From Muricea muricata (taxonomy: Eukaryota > Cnidaria > Anthozoa > Malacalcyonacea > Plexauridae), in NCBI GenBank assembly GCA_963855995.1, contig OY979716.1, positions 23,364,283 to 23,428,282 on the forward strand: a stretch of DNA of 64,000 nt. The letters are read 5' to 3'. Shown here in pieces: positions 12,527 through 24,264 of this stretch. Position numbers and translations under genes: made by a program. A model generated the notes under the pieces. That model saw only the letters and a program-made list of their open reading frames with translations, made no database searches and was not told the DNA's origin. The first letter of the stretch is position 1. Every line of letters starts with the position of its first letter.

Positions 12527-14540
12527 AGTAGTAGTAAAAACTTTATTTAAAAATCACACGCTAGCCTAGTCAACTACATAGCTGGTTTCCACTAGGGGCG
12601 TGTGTACATACATATAGTTATATTTACATTACATTACATTCTCTACTAACGTTTCACAACACAAATAAAACAAATTATAATAAGACATGCGTAGATAATA
12701 AATATTAAAAGTAGATCAACTATTTATGAGCGCAAAGACGAGTTTTAAATATTGTGAATGTAGCTGAACCACGCACATCTGCTGATAAAGAATTCCAAAC
12801 TTTTGCTCCATCATAAGAAAAACTTTTCTTTAACTTTTCAGTTTGGGGTTGAGGCAACTGCAGCGAGGTAGAAGATCCCCTGAGGTTATACTGAGTAATA
12901 TTTCTCTTATGTTCAAACAGTTTCTCAAGCGGACTCGGAGCCAATTTATTTAGAACTTTGTACATTGTTTTTGCTTTTGTTTTGGCTCGTCGAGTCACAA
13001 GATTTTCCCACCCTAATGCATTTAATGCCTCTGGTCCTGGAATGTCGTTACTAAATTTCATAATTACCCTCGCAGCTCTATTTTGTAGTTTCTGAAGCGT
13101 GTTTGAAAGTCCGACACCCCTGGTATCCCATACCTCACTGCAGTAGTCAAAATGAGGATTGATTAAGACATTGTAGACACTTATCAGAGTTTCTCGATCA
13201 ACAAGGTCACGAATCTTTCTGATAGCTTTTATTCCTGACGTAACTTTTTTGGCAACTTTGTCAATATGACTATGCCACGATAATCTGTCATCGATTTCGA
13301 CTCCAAGTACAGTTGCATTACCGACTTGATTTATCTTAACTTGATTAATTTCAATATTTGGCTGTATAACAATACTGTTTAATTTTTGAGCTGAGCCAAT
13401 AAGTATAAATTCAGTTTTAACAACATTAAGACTCAGTTTATTTGCCAAAAGCCACTCATTTACATGTGCAAGATCTCTATTCATGTTCGATTCAATTTCC
13501 TGTATGCTTACACCAGCCACTGTTAAATTTGTATCATCGGCAAACAGCCGGGCAGTAGCATGATTTAAGCACTGAGGAAGATCATTAATATATATAAGGA
13601 AAAAGAGCGGGCCCAAAATAGACCCTTGAGGAATACCACATTCAATACGCCTTGCAGTTGACATCTTGTCACCCAACTGACATTTTTTATTACGACCAGA
13701 TAAATATGAGCGTATCATAGACAAAGCATTTCCCGTTATACCATAAAGTTCTAATTTGCTTAACAATATACTATGATCAATAGTATCAAATGCCTTCTTA
13801 AGATCTAGCAAAACAACCAAATTGAACATTTTACGATCCATATTAACATACCAGCTATTTGTACTATCAAGCAGAGCCGAAACAGTTGAGTGCATTTTAC
13901 GAAAACCATATTGGTATTCAGTGAGCAAAGAATTATCACTAAGATATTGATATATCTGTTCGGACAATATTCTTTCCATTATTTTACTGATAACGGGCAA
14001 GATTGATATTGGCCTGTAATTTTCGATTAAATCCCGAGGCCCTTTCTTGTGGATTGGTACAAGCCGTGCCATTTTCCACTCATCTGGAAAACAGTTTGAA
14101 ATCAAACCGTGATTGAAAATATGCGTAAGTGATGGAGCAATACTATTTGCTGCAACTTTTAGAATTCGACCAGATATTTTGTCTAAACCAGTTGCTTTGC
14201 AATTAGATAACCCATTCAGAAGTTTAATTACTCTGCTCACTGAAACAAACTTGAAACGATCCAATTTAGATTTGGCAGGTTTAACGAACAGTCTAAACGA
14301 GGTGTTAGAGTCATCGATGGAACTTGCCAGGTTAGGACCAATATTGGTAAAATATTCATTAAAGCCATTAGCCATTTCTTGCGTGGAAGTAATATTAGAA
14401 CCATCGATACTTAGCTCATTTATGGTGGTGTCATTAGAAGATCGGCCTAATAAGTCATTAATTGTTTTCCATGCCTCTTTAGGATTCTTATTTTGTTGGG
14501 CTGTCTTTTTACGATAATATTCGGACTTTCCCAACAAGCT
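12527..14540 (-). mobile_element. LINE (CR1/jockey-like), 5'-truncated copy
   Basis: Non-LTR retrotransposon with its 3' end at about 12527, where the plus strand reads TAGTAGTAGTAAAAACTTTA, so the element ends in AAAGTTTTTACTACTACTA. The 3' UTR is about 190 bp. The upstream endonuclease region is absent, and homology stops abruptly near 14540, as expected from incomplete reverse transcription. No target duplication was identified with confidence. Confidence 0.85.
12720..14537 (-). CDS. LINE ORF2 fragment: reverse transcriptase
   Basis: 605 residues, uninterrupted. RT blocks run in order: ENYRPISILPV (172-182), VVLLDLKKAFDTIDH (241-255), GIPQGSILGPLFF (301-313), ARLFADDTNL (329-338) with the catalytic FADD, and VLGVEIDDRLSWH further on. 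The C-terminal domain ends with NLRGSS and VWNSLSADVRG, typical of CR1/jockey-group elements in invertebrates. The N-terminal apurinic endonuclease is missing, so the first Met is internal. The intact frame suggests a fairly recent insertion, but without endonuclease it is not autonomous. Confidence 0.9.
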   Translation of the reverse strand: MLGKSEYYRKKTAQQNKNPKEAWKTINDLLGRSSNDTTINELSIDGSNITSTQEMANGFNEYFTNIGPNLASSIDDSNTSFRLFVKPAKSKLDRFKFVSVSRVIKLLNGLSNCKATGLDKISGRILKVAANSIAPSLTHIFNHGLISNCFPDEWKMARLVPIHKKGPRDLIENYRPISILPVISKIMERILSEQIYQYLSDNSLLTEYQYGFRKMHSTVSALLDSTNSWYVNMDRKMFNLVVLLDLKKAFDTIDHSILLSKLELYGITGNALSMIRSYLSGRNKKCQLGDKMSTARRIECGIPQGSILGPLFFLIYINDLPQCLNHATARLFADDTNLTVAGVSIQEIESNMNRDLAHVNEWLLANKLSLNVVKTEFILIGSAQKLNSIVIQPNIEINQVKINQVGNATVLGVEIDDRLSWHSHIDKVAKKVTSGIKAIRKIRDLVDRETLISVYNVLINPHFDYCSEVWDTRGVGLSNTLQKLQNRAARVIMKFSNDIPGPEALNALGWENLVTRRAKTKAKTMYKVLNKLAPSPLEKLFEHKRNITQYNLRGSSTSLQLPQPQTEKLKKSFSYDGAKVWNSLSADVRGSATFTIFKTRLCAHK

Positions 14541-16039
14541 TAGTTTGATTTAAAGAGAACGTCTGTGCTAATGCGAGACTTGGCGGTGAGGAGTACATCC
14601 TCAGGGAAAACCCACGTAAGTAAGTACTAACGCTATATATATACCTTCTCAGGGTAACACCACGATTTCCCCCAAAGCAAATTATAACATGCAATTGGTT
14701 AATTCTTGTTCTCTGCCCATTTTGGCATCGTTCTTTCGGCCGAAATTGATCTTTTGCAAGTAAAAGTGACGTCAATGACAGAAATGATATCTTAAAAACT
14801 ATAATTAATGTTTTGCTAAAAAATTTAGCTCAATGCTCCTTTCAATAAACTCTATGCAAACAATTTTCTAACGATTTAGTTTAATATTGGTGAAAGTATT
14901 TGTAAAAATACGGTCCAAGATGTCCAAATAATTATGCATATTTATTTCGAAACTCTGATGTAGCTACATTTACCATTTTATATACCAAAAGATTATATGT
15001 CTTATTTTAAAAGTCAGTTCACATGAAAGATATTTTTTTCTTAATTTTCACGAAGCGACAGCTCGCCAACGCGCGCTCAAAACAAAGCATATTTTTACAG
15101 AAAACAAAAACTATGAATAACTTTCCAGGAGTGCTCTGAGTTGCGTAGTTATGCCCTGCATAACGTCAAACTGAGCATTATATATTACGGCCCGTGTGCA
15201 ACAGGAAAGCATGTTACGACTTGAGAGAAGTGTTATTGAAGTCCATCTTATAGCAGACACGTCATCCTTTCGGTGAACAAAGTTGTTCCCAGGCAACTGA
15301 AACAAGCTTCAAACAGTACAATAATCAAATCCCAAAAAAGCTTTTTCTTATTCAAATTTACTGTAATTTAATCAAACTTACTGTAAGCTCTCCTTTAATT
15401 ATTGTTTGCGGTTAGAGGCTAAACGGAGTCCATTGTTTTTCCTCAGTCACTATGGCAACAATTATGCCTATGACCCATGACAACTAAAATTTTGATAAGC
15501 AGTATTGTTGAAAAAACCCCGTTTCGAAAGGCCTTTCTATTTTGGCCCCAAGCTGATGTTTGAACTTTTTACACGGTAGAATTTGGGTCACCACCGACCT
15601 ACACTAACAAACTTTGTGAGTGGTTGGTTATAACAATGACAATAAATTTTAGAAATTGGTTTTCTAAAGAACGAATCACAAACAATGATTGCTTTTGTTT
15701 CAAAAGGCCAATCACAAGACCTGGTCATTTCAGGTTGGAATTTTCCCTATAATTTTTAAGAACAAAAGAAAGAGCATCAGGATTTCTCTCTTAACTTTGC
15801 AAAATAACATTTTTGAAATAGTACTCTTTGAAGTGACACGAACGCGCTAAACGGTAAGTTTTATGCTACGTGCGCTGTTGCCGAGTGGTAACGGCATTTC
15901 AATACATATCGAAACTCGTTTTCAATTTTTGCTGAGAATTTTGCGCAATGCAAATTGCTATAACAGTAGCATCTGAACACCACTATGGAAGCGAATAACG
16001 CAAAAACCATAATAGATTGCAAAGTAAAAGCGAACTTAC
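14541..16039. other. Mostly intergenic; no gene recognised
   Basis: An open frame at 15111-15305 (minus) has two adjacent cysteines and a plausible acceptor upstream, but no family I recognise. Joining it to the phase-1 exon at 16040 would give a stop after about a dozen codons. Nothing else is supported. Confidence 0.35.
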
Positions 16040-16157
16040 CACGACGTAACACAGCGTATGGGTGATACGACATGCTATCATCATCGTAAATATCGTGGTT
16101 TGATGTAACAGCATCAAACAGAAGAAACCAGGTGAAAATTTGTAGCGTAAAGATCAT
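16040..16157 (-). CDS. Orphan signal-peptide first exon (TLDc-locus type)
   Basis: ATG at 16157 opens MIFTLQIFTWFLLFDAVTS, a hydrophobic signal peptide, followed by a short acidic stretch and a VLRR end. It then reaches a GGTAAG donor at 16039 in phase 1. Position by position it resembles the exons at 37562, 42243 and 56911 (VTS plus 20-odd residues, then donor). No matching downstream exons are seen between here and the left edge, so the rest of this gene is lost or outside. A LINE and a PLE lie in the way. Confidence 0.55.
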
Positions 16158-17579
16158 TTCAAGAAAGTATTTCGTTCACTTTGGTTTAGTTGAGTTTATT
16201 CACCAAGGTGTAAAGCCCAAATGACTACAAGTTTGAATGTTTTAAAAAAATAAACCCAGAGACACCTGCGTTGTTGAAATTATCCAATCAGGTTGCAGGT
16301 TGACGCCCTTCAGCTAATAATGCCCAAACTAGCTTTTACAACGCTGCAGTATTTCATTTCAATTCTGCATTTCTTGCCTTTTTTGTTCGGTTGATTTCAA
16401 TGTAAAAAATATATTGGTTACATGCCCAAAAGCAAATCATACATTTGAAATTTAATACTTCTGAAACTCATTAAATATTTGTGACTTCTTGGTCCAATCC
16501 CGCATCCTAAAATCAGTCGCGTGCCGTATTTGGATAAATGAGGAAGATCAGTATCACTAAAATTCCTCCCTGAGCAATAGGCAAACAACATTTCATATAT
16601 GTTTTTAGAGCGTGTCTTCTAGGTACTACATATGAACTCAGTAAATACTACTAAAAATAAAACAACAATGAACAACACTCAAAACTATTTATTAGACTTA
16701 TTACGCAACACTGACAAGTTACTTTCTCAAATTAACATCGATATTTATGGTAGCGTTATCTAAATTGTTATTACAAATTAAATTCTGCTATAAAATACCA
16801 CTGCTTTGTGCTTCACTCTTATTGTCTTTCACCTGAGACTCACACTTACTGTCTTCACTATCTAATAACCAAAAGCAAAAAAAGATTCAACGTATCGGCA
16901 GTCATATTTAACATGTCTGTCTTCAGGTTTTGAACAGCTGATACATCCAGGCCAAACTTACACATAGCTTTGTGTTGCGTAGTCTTCGGCACCGCATTTC
17001 GTATTCTTTTGAAGACTCTTCTACCATCAATGCTTCGCCAAGTCCTCTTGCCATCAAACACATGTACAAATGAACCAAAATTATGCGACCAACCACCCAT
17101 ATTGTTTAATCTTGCATCTATACTTAACTTTTTCTATTCAAAAACAACAAAAGGTTCTACTCCATCGAGGTCATGAATATTTAATCAGTTTGATAAGCTA
17201 TTTCCTATAAATAGTACTTAATGATGTTTAGCGACTTAATGAAATTGTACTTAATGGATGTTTAGTAAAACAATGTTTGTAAAGTGGGTTTATTAAACAA
17301 ATCGTGTTTTTATTTCAAAATATTCCATTTGTTTTACAAAAAAGCTAGCAGCGCAATGGCTGAAAACAACATTTCTGTTTGAGCAAAAAAGTATGCATAA
17401 GAATTACCCGATCTCCTACCACAACACGAACAATCTGAATATTTTACTGCCTATCAAGGTATTTACTGGCCACGAAAAATAATGAGACGTAGCAGCATTA
17501 TTTTTTCGCCTATTACTTTATTTTTACCAGGAAATGGCAAAGAAGTCTACTAAGCATGTGAGTTTTTGTCCAAATGGGT
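16158..17579. other. Intergenic, no gene recognised
   Basis: An 80-codon frame at 16858-17100 (minus) has no recognisable motif. The remainder is AT-rich without structure that I can support. Confidence 0.35.
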
Positions 17580-17733
17580 GGAATAAGTTTTAATATTTTA
17601 GAACCATCCTCAGAGATATAAAAAACTAGATTCATATTAATCTGACACGGCAGAGAGCAACGAAAAATTCGTTTTCCCAAGCGGGATTCGTGCACGCATC
17701 TAGCCCGCCGATCTACCAATTGAGCTATTGAGT
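17580..17733 (-). repeat. tRNA-derived SINE, copy 1
   Basis: Read on the minus strand, the head begins TCAATAGCTCAATTGGTAGA, matching a pol III A box. A B-box-like GTGCACGAATCCCG follows (complement of 17682-17695). The body includes a stretch shared with copy 2 (plus-strand text AGAACCATCCTCAGAGAT). Confidence 0.75.
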
Positions 17734-17834
17734 CAAATGGGATTGATAGCGAGTCATATCCAATTTAAGTGCATGAAATATTTTTGTGACGACTTAACGG
17801 TTGTCTTTGAGGACGCGCAGTGTTTCATTTCTAT

Positions 17835-17971
17835 TTCAGAACCATCCTCAAAGATGTACAAAAACAAGACTCTTCTGACACTGCAGAGAACAACAAAAAA
17901 TTCGTTGTTTCGAGCGGGATTCGGGCATCTTCGGGTTCCTAGACCGCCGCACTACTGATTGAGCTGTCAGA
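17835..17971 (-). repeat. tRNA-derived SINE, copy 2 (tandem)
   Basis: Same order as copy 1: body with AGAACCATCCTCAAAGAT, then CTGCAGAGAACAAC, then a tRNA-like head with CGGGATTC and a decayed A box (TGACAGCTCAATCAGTAG on the minus strand). It lies about 100 bp from copy 1 in the same orientation. Confidence 0.7.
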
Positions 17972-19347
17972 TTAATATGAACCAAAGTTTAATATATTCA
18001 TGTTTTTCAGCGGTTCCGTGTCACTGTGCATTTGTTTTTCTTACCCAAAACATAGCAACTATATAAGTTGTGTTATACTTACCGCTGCATGTATATCAAT
18101 TTAACTGCACAATTAATAGCAGGTTGTTTTTTAGTAGAGCGTCAAAATTCTTCTCAATCCTAGGTTTGTTTTAGCAGGTCTTGCAGATGTCTTGTTCTTA
18201 TTTAGCAAAAGCTGAGATGTGTTTAGGAATTGCATGCATATAGCAAAGGCGAAGGTTTTTCAAGCGAATTCTTATATAATTGAGTTCAACTAACTATTAA
18301 TAGTCTTTTTAATTTGAATCTCCAATTACTGGTAAATAAAAATTTTTGAAGTAAATCAAACCCTTAGCCCTTGCATCTAAAACATTGGATTTCATTGTAA
18401 ATGAATGACTTTGAACTGGATTAACAATATCGAGTTGTAAACAAGTTAATATAAAGGCAAATTCACGCATGGATTTGTGAAATATATTTATTTAACATTT
18501 GAATACAACTGTTAAATACTACAGTGTTTATCTATTTGTGCAAGTGTAAGAATCAGTTCAAATTTATTAAGCATGCAAACTATAAACTATCGTTCTTTTT
18601 TACAGTTTAAACAAATTAAAGGGAATAGGAATAAAAACCGTGCTTCGTAAGAAAACATTATGCATTCCGCCATCCTGCATGGACATTCATTTCTGTTGTT
18701 GGATATGCATGACGTCACAACATCATTTTGTATCTTGAAAAGTCTCTGGGGACTTATAAAAAATCAGATATTTTTGCTCCTTTGAGGTCGAAATTAAAGA
18801 ATCGTCTCGTGCAGGCTTTCTATTTCTAACCTGTATCTGTACTTGTAGAACATCTAACCTAGTTGGGGCGTCATTTAATTAGATTTCATTCTTGGCAAGA
18901 TGGCGGGTGGTAGAATGCTTATCTTTGAAATATCTCGTCAATTTGAGACAGCTAGAAAACTTTGAAGAACGTCTTGTTCAAAATATCTAAGTTTCTTCAC
19001 AATAACAGAACATAGTTTTTGCTACCATTTCCCTTTGACTACAAATTATAATTCTCAACTTATCAGAACTTTACAGCAGCATTCAGGTCCATATCACTCA
19101 AACGTTTTCATTTATCTTCGTATAACACATTAACACGCATGAGGACATGAGTTTTGCGTGATTGCTCATTGATGCCTTTGTCTTGCATGATTGCTTGTTG
19201 ATGCCGACGCCAGGGATCGGTTTTTTGTCCTTTTGGTTGAAAAACAATGAAATTATAATACAAAAGCTTTACGAGCCCAAATGAAAGCGTCTGCTTTAAA
19301 CCACTTGAATCCTTAAGGGTTGTCGCATGGATTACTAAAAATCAATC
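17972..19347. other. Intergenic, no gene seen
   Basis: No coding signal or clear repeat found. Confidence 0.35.
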
Positions 19348-19490
19348 AGGGTTGCCAGATCACTGCATTTTTGAGGCCAAATCTTCAACAATGCTCTTTG
19401 TTTTTCTTTGTACTTGGCTTTTGTTTTCTTTGTTTACTTGACTACACTAATGACGATTTGGCCTCAAAAATGCAGTGATCTGGCAACCCT
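19348..19490. repeat. Foldback element with perfect ends
   Basis: AGGGTTGCCAGATCACTGCA and the following 16 bases recur as an exact reverse complement at 19455-19490. The loop is about 70 bp and rich in TTTG/CTTTG. Confidence 0.85.
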
Positions 19491-22127
19491 GAAATCAATA
19501 CGTTTGTTGCATGTGTTGTGCATCTTTAACTATTCAAATAGATATAGATTTTGCATTTCTTAAAATGGTATTGACGAATTCGGTTAAACAAATAACGCGT
19601 GCCATGAACAAATTCTATAATAGGTTTTCATAAGGTTGGCAAGCAGCAAGTATTGATCAAACGGTATTGGTCTCAATCTTTGAACACAAAGACTCATAAT
19701 GGAGTGTCCTTAGCATAATTATATTGCAAGACGAAAGAAGCAAGGCAATATGAGGTGAGGTCGTACCAAAATGTATTGATGTTTAAAGATCATTTCTTAT
19801 TTGTTAGTGTAGGATATTTTGCTGTGTTGAATACATCGTAGTATCGGATTAGTGGTGGAATGCATTTTGAATGTGATCCAACGAGGTAACCGACACATGC
19901 AGAGCTCACATTTATATTTAGTTATTTGACCATGTTTGCTTGGGGGGCGGGGGTGGCGTTGCTTTTAGAGTAAATGTGTTGTGCTGCAACATAACAAAAA
20001 CTGTTGAAAGATCAACAAGATGTTCACTTTAACTATAAACTTTACCTAATCCTCCTGTAAAGTCCTAATTACCGTCGCACATCACATCATTGCCTATTTT
20101 GTTGGCGTATCGGTTGGGCGTATCGTATGCTGTCAAAAATACCCACGTGCCAAATAGTATAATCCAGTTTAGCCCAATTATATGCGTTAGATGCCAACAT
20201 TATGCAGCATGTAACATGTATCGAGCGAAAATGTAACGTATAAATTCGTATCCAATGTATTTTGTGGGTGTTGAAAATATGTTATAAGCGAAACAAGCGT
20301 AGTTTGAACAAAACGGACCTGAATGCTGCCTGAGTCCAATTAGTTTTACAAAAGGATATTATAGCTATTTATCAGCGTGCAGAACGACAAAATTAATGGT
20401 TACATTTTTCCCATTTTACGAATTCTACGCACGGTATACAAGTATAGGTTATATATATTGACATGGTAATATTATAGTGAATGCGCAAATAAGACAATAT
20501 ATACTTGCATGGATTATTTAAGTTACGTAGTCATCAAAACGTAACAACATCACAAAGTTGTATTGCGTGATGTTCTGTGTTTTAATGGTCGAAGCAAGCT
20601 AACTCACCGACCTATACTTTATGTTTTACATATGCATTTATAAATGAGCACACGACGGCTTTTCTTAAGACAAACCGGCGATAAACTGGCGTTCCATTTT
20701 TTAATTAATCGATTGATTTCATTTCATCTAGATTGACGTAATTAATCAAATCCTTCGTAATTTCTATTGCAATTTTTAACACGTTGGCCGAATTTTTTAG
20801 ATACAACATAACTTTTCAAAAAAAACATGAAATATTTGAAAATGATTTAGCCCAAACACTTCAATGAGCAAGCCGAGTCCACGGGCTATTGCTTGATTTT
20901 GATTCTTGGCGCGCTGTCTACTTGCATGCATGGAAAGAGTCAGATCGCGCTGTCGAAAATCTGGTGTTTTCTCCGAGTACTCCGATTTCGAGCATTACGG
21001 CTCGTGTGTTTTTACTTAGAGGCTAAGTATATGAAGGCGATTTAGCCGGCTAAGTGAGTTTAAAACTTTATATAATGAAAGCTAATGATTGCAAGGCTTT
21101 GATCTTTACGCAGTTGTTTTCAAATCGCTTAGCCAGGTAACTCAACAGCATATGATGAGCGCCTTAATTAATTTCTATTTTTTCCACATCCCTACTGGAG
21201 TATGTCTTTACAATTGTAAATTTATGTGCATTACAGCAAGTGTTTTTTACTCTTCTTGGTCCTCATAAAAGTCAACAATAATAAAAAATGCCAATGGGAA
21301 CGACTTCTTGAGCACATGGTCACGTGGTAACATTTATAAAAACACGGAAAGAAAATATTTTCAATTTTAGTTTGGAAATCAAAACCATGGTTTCATAAAA
21401 CCAACTAATAGCAAAGTTTGGATTGTTTTTTCAATCTGTGATGGTAGACAACTACAGGAGTATTATCTGCGACATAAGTCTCGTTTAATTTTTCGGGAAA
21501 ATAATGAGCAATTTGTTTCTTCACGGTAGCCATGCGGGTGTAAGAATCATATTTAGCTCGTTACTTGGTTATGTTCAACCGTAGTGAATTGATTTTGCGC
21601 GTTGATACGATTCTATAGACTAGAGTGTCAAAAAGTTTGGTCGTAAAATGAATTTAACCTGACTTTACATTCATTTAAACACAACCAGAGTAGTGAGCAA
21701 AACATAAATACGGATTTTAAGCTTCATTAACTATTTTTGCTAAACTATCACTAAGGGTTTTATTTTGCACGCAGTCACTATAAAATAGGGAACAAAGAAA
21801 TACGTTCCTCAATAAGTTTTACAAACACCTAGCCTATTGGAGTACTTCATGTTGCCCCAGATATAATGTCTTGGTACAAAGCATCTCAAAATATATTCAC
21901 CGTAAAATGATTTAATACACGCCCAGGGCGTTTATTGATTGATTTAAAAGCGGGTATTTGTTGAATAAAATGCATGTATTCTTACCATACGGAATTTTAA
22001 CGTTTGTAAGCAAATATTTGAAACAATTTGATTCTGATGTACAATCAACATAATCAAAGTCAAATATTAAACCGTCCAGCACGTATTGTTCTATAGAATA
22101 CGTGTTATCAAATAAATAGAGGATACT
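19491..22127. other. Long intergenic stretch, no gene seen
   Basis: 2.6 kb of AT-rich sequence with no ORF of note on either strand and no strong repeat. Confidence 0.4.
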
Positions 22128-22263
22128 ACATGGAAAGTGCGACGTACGCTGTTATATATTCACGAGTTGTTTATGTTGTTACGAACGAGCGAGATACGAG
22201 CGAGTGAGTAGAAAACATAAACAATGAGTGAATATATAACAACGTACGTCGCACTTTCCATGT
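22128..22263. repeat. Foldback abutting the recombinase unit
   Basis: ACATGGAAAGTGCGACGTAC and its reverse complement at 22244-22263 cap arms of about 50 bp. The loop holds repeated ACGAGCGAG. It ends 10 bp before the inverted end of the recombinase unit at 22273. Confidence 0.8.
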
Positions 22264-22272
22264 TGTTTTCTG

Positions 22273-24046
22273 TTTATTATATGTATCACAAGAATCAGGA
22301 TTGTTTTAAAACATTTATTCAACAAAAAAATATGTTTAGAACGATTACTTAAACAATTGAACTTTTTCGATTCACATATTCAAATAAAAACAGTTTTTAA
22401 CAAATTCATAATTATATAAGTTATAACATATGATTGCAAAACAATTACAACAATCAAAGTTTTAAAAACAATCAAGTATTTAACTACTCACTGTCAGATT
22501 CTATAAAATAGTGGCGTGGGCGCTTCTCGTCGGGCTCGCTTGAAGTGCTTTGCCGCGAAGTAGCAGGCATCGTTGGACTTTGATTCAACGTGTTTACGGT
22601 GATGTTAAATGTACCGCCACTGATTTGTGCTCCATGAAACATTGCTATAGGTTGATGTGTCGACATTTCCTCTGTTTCTTGCTGTACGTCCACGGTCATC
22701 CTGTTGAATGTTGTCCTGTCGATAGCTGAACTGGGTCGCCCCGAAACAGCAAGAATATTTGATATATCTCGCTGTTGTTGAACGGATAGGCAGCTGTAAT
22801 TGTTTATGCTTTGCACATTTTTATGGCCAGATACTTGCATGATGTGAGTTGGTGGCACATTTTGTTCGCTCAGTTTCTGTATCATTCTTTTTCTTGCACT
22901 GTGGTTAGATAGATTTGAAGTATCCAGCTCTGCTTTTTGAGCCATGGTTTTAAGCAGCGCGTTTAGTTTGTTTACACCCATGGGAGCTGATTTGAACCAA
23001 GGTTTGCCTGATGCTGGATTTCTTGTATGGTTGATTGCTAAGTAAAATGGACTGTCCTTGTTGTTCATATCATCTGGCCGTTTGCTAGCATATTGGCGAT
23101 AAAACAGTACGGGGTCTCTTTCGCTTCCTCGTACTGCAAACATTTTCGGCTTCACTGTTCGAGTATCTTTAGGCTGAGATCCTGTGCGTGTCTTCGTTTG
23201 TCGTTCATTGTATTCGAGATATTCAAGTCCATCTGCTGTAGTTTTTAATTCAACATCTCCCCACTTCATATCTCTATGTTCTTGACACCCACGTAAGCCA
23301 AAATGCTGCGTGTTATTCAACCACACGGTGTTCAGTAGTGCTTCGCCGTTTGCAGAACCGAGGAGATTTAGACCATAAAGAATGTCAACTTCTTCGTCTG
23401 TCAAAGCTCGAGCAGCGTTTGGCTTATTCCCCTTTCCCTCTTTTTTTAGCTCTCGTTGTTTTGCTGCTAGACATTCACGAGTTTTTCTAAATTCGTCACC
23501 TTCGATGATCGTCGTAGGGTAGTTTTTCTTTCGTAAAAACCGGTCAAAACTTGAGATGAAAGATCGCAGTGTTGTCGGTTCATATTCGCCACCGTCCTGC
23601 TTTCTGACTTTTACAATAAATTCCGAAATATAATCGTTCAAGGCTTTCGGATCAATATTATGAATTTCTCTTTCTTCGTTTTCAAAAGCAAGAAACTTTT
23701 TGAGTAGCTCAATGTCTCTGTGAGTCTTGCTTAACGTGTTCTGGTTGCACTGCTTTTCAATAAACGTGTCTATAGATTCGTCGACGTTTGCAAAACGATT
23801 GCTCTGTTCGGACATTTTTGAAAACAAAAAATTCGCTAGCAGCGAAAACGAAGGAATATTTCGCACTTGGTTCCTATTGGTTCTTCGTTTTTATTCCTTA
23901 TTTCTGATTGGTTATATTTTCACATGTGGAATATTGTTTACAACACAATGATTGGACGTATCGCCTTTTCACATGTGAGCAATATAAAATACAGCAATTT
24001 ACACTGCGTATTTATTAGATGAAATTCTTGTGATACATATAATAAA
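22273..24046 (-). mobile_element. Crypton-like unit with 23-bp inverted ends
   Basis: A perfect 23-bp inverted repeat (22273-22295 and 24024-24046; TTTATTATATGTATCACAAG plus AAT) brackets the recombinase gene. I found no target-site duplication. Upstream of the gene two GATTGG...TTTTCACATGTG blocks occur in direct repeat near 23909-23980 and may be promoter or recombinase-binding sites. Cryptons classically lack terminal inverted repeats, so the boundary call is tentative. Confidence 0.55.
22484..23815 (-). CDS. Tyrosine recombinase, Crypton type
   Basis: The open frame runs from 23866. I prefer Met at 23815 (MSEQSNRF), because the preceding 17 residues are hydrophobic and unlike a recombinase N-terminus. 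In 23866 numbering: an N-terminal SAM-like/core-binding segment (about 30-135), then the catalytic domain. Catalytic residues are visible: Arg192 in FGLRGCQEHRDMKWGD, the H-x-x-R box HSAR (322-325), His348 in SGHKN and Tyr357 in NNYS. The full R/HxxR/H/Y set is present and the frame is intact, so the enzyme may be functional. The C-terminal 90 residues are Ser/Thr-rich. The enzyme would cut and rejoin DNA through a covalent tyrosine. Related sequences exist as domesticated genes (DUF3504 type), so either a Crypton or a recently captured gene is possible. Confidence 0.8.
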   Translation of the reverse strand: MSEQSNRFANVDESIDTFIEKQCNQNTLSKTHRDIELLKKFLAFENEEREIHNIDPKALNDYISEFIVKVRKQDGGEYEPTTLRSFISSFDRFLRKKNYPTTIIEGDEFRKTRECLAAKQRELKKEGKGNKPNAARALTDEEVDILYGLNLLGSANGEALLNTVWLNNTQHFGLRGCQEHRDMKWGDVELKTTADGLEYLEYNERQTKTRTGSQPKDTRTVKPKMFAVRGSERDPVLFYRQYASKRPDDMNNKDSPFYLAINHTRNPASGKPWFKSAPMGVNKLNALLKTMAQKAELDTSNLSNHSARKRMIQKLSEQNVPPTHIMQVSGHKNVQSINNYSCLSVQQQRDISNILAVSGRPSSAIDRTTFNRMTVDVQQETEEMSTHQPIAMFHGAQISGGTFNITVNTLNQSPTMPATSRQSTSSEPDEKRPRHYFIESDSE

Positions 24047-24264
24047 GTCTCATTTTTTATGCGTAATAAAATCCGTTTGACCACGAGGGGGTCAGGCATT
24101 TATTTAAAATTCGGCTGCGTTGCTTTCTTAGAAATGCTGATTTGGCCGAGGCGACTATTGGAGACCATGCATTTGAAAGAGCGTAGGCGTTTATTAGATC
24201 ATTTACGGGATGGCGCAAGGTTTTTTTTAAATTAGTTACCTTAAGAAGACGTGTGAGCGAAGTG

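Noticed and set aside
14113-14517. 134-codon frame on the plus strand
   Set aside because: Antisense shadow of the LINE reverse transcriptase.
15111-15305. Possible exon 2 for the orphan signal exon at 16040
   Set aside because: The phase needed to join it gives a stop after about a dozen codons, and the PAN-like cysteine pattern of the real exon 2 is absent.
16858-17100. 80-codon minus-strand frame starting MGGWSHNFGSFVH
   Set aside because: No recognisable motif, splice partner or neighbour. Could be a small exon but unsupported.
17680-17733. Functional tRNA gene
   Set aside because: A and B boxes are recognisable, but the acceptor and anticodon stems do not fold and a SINE body follows.
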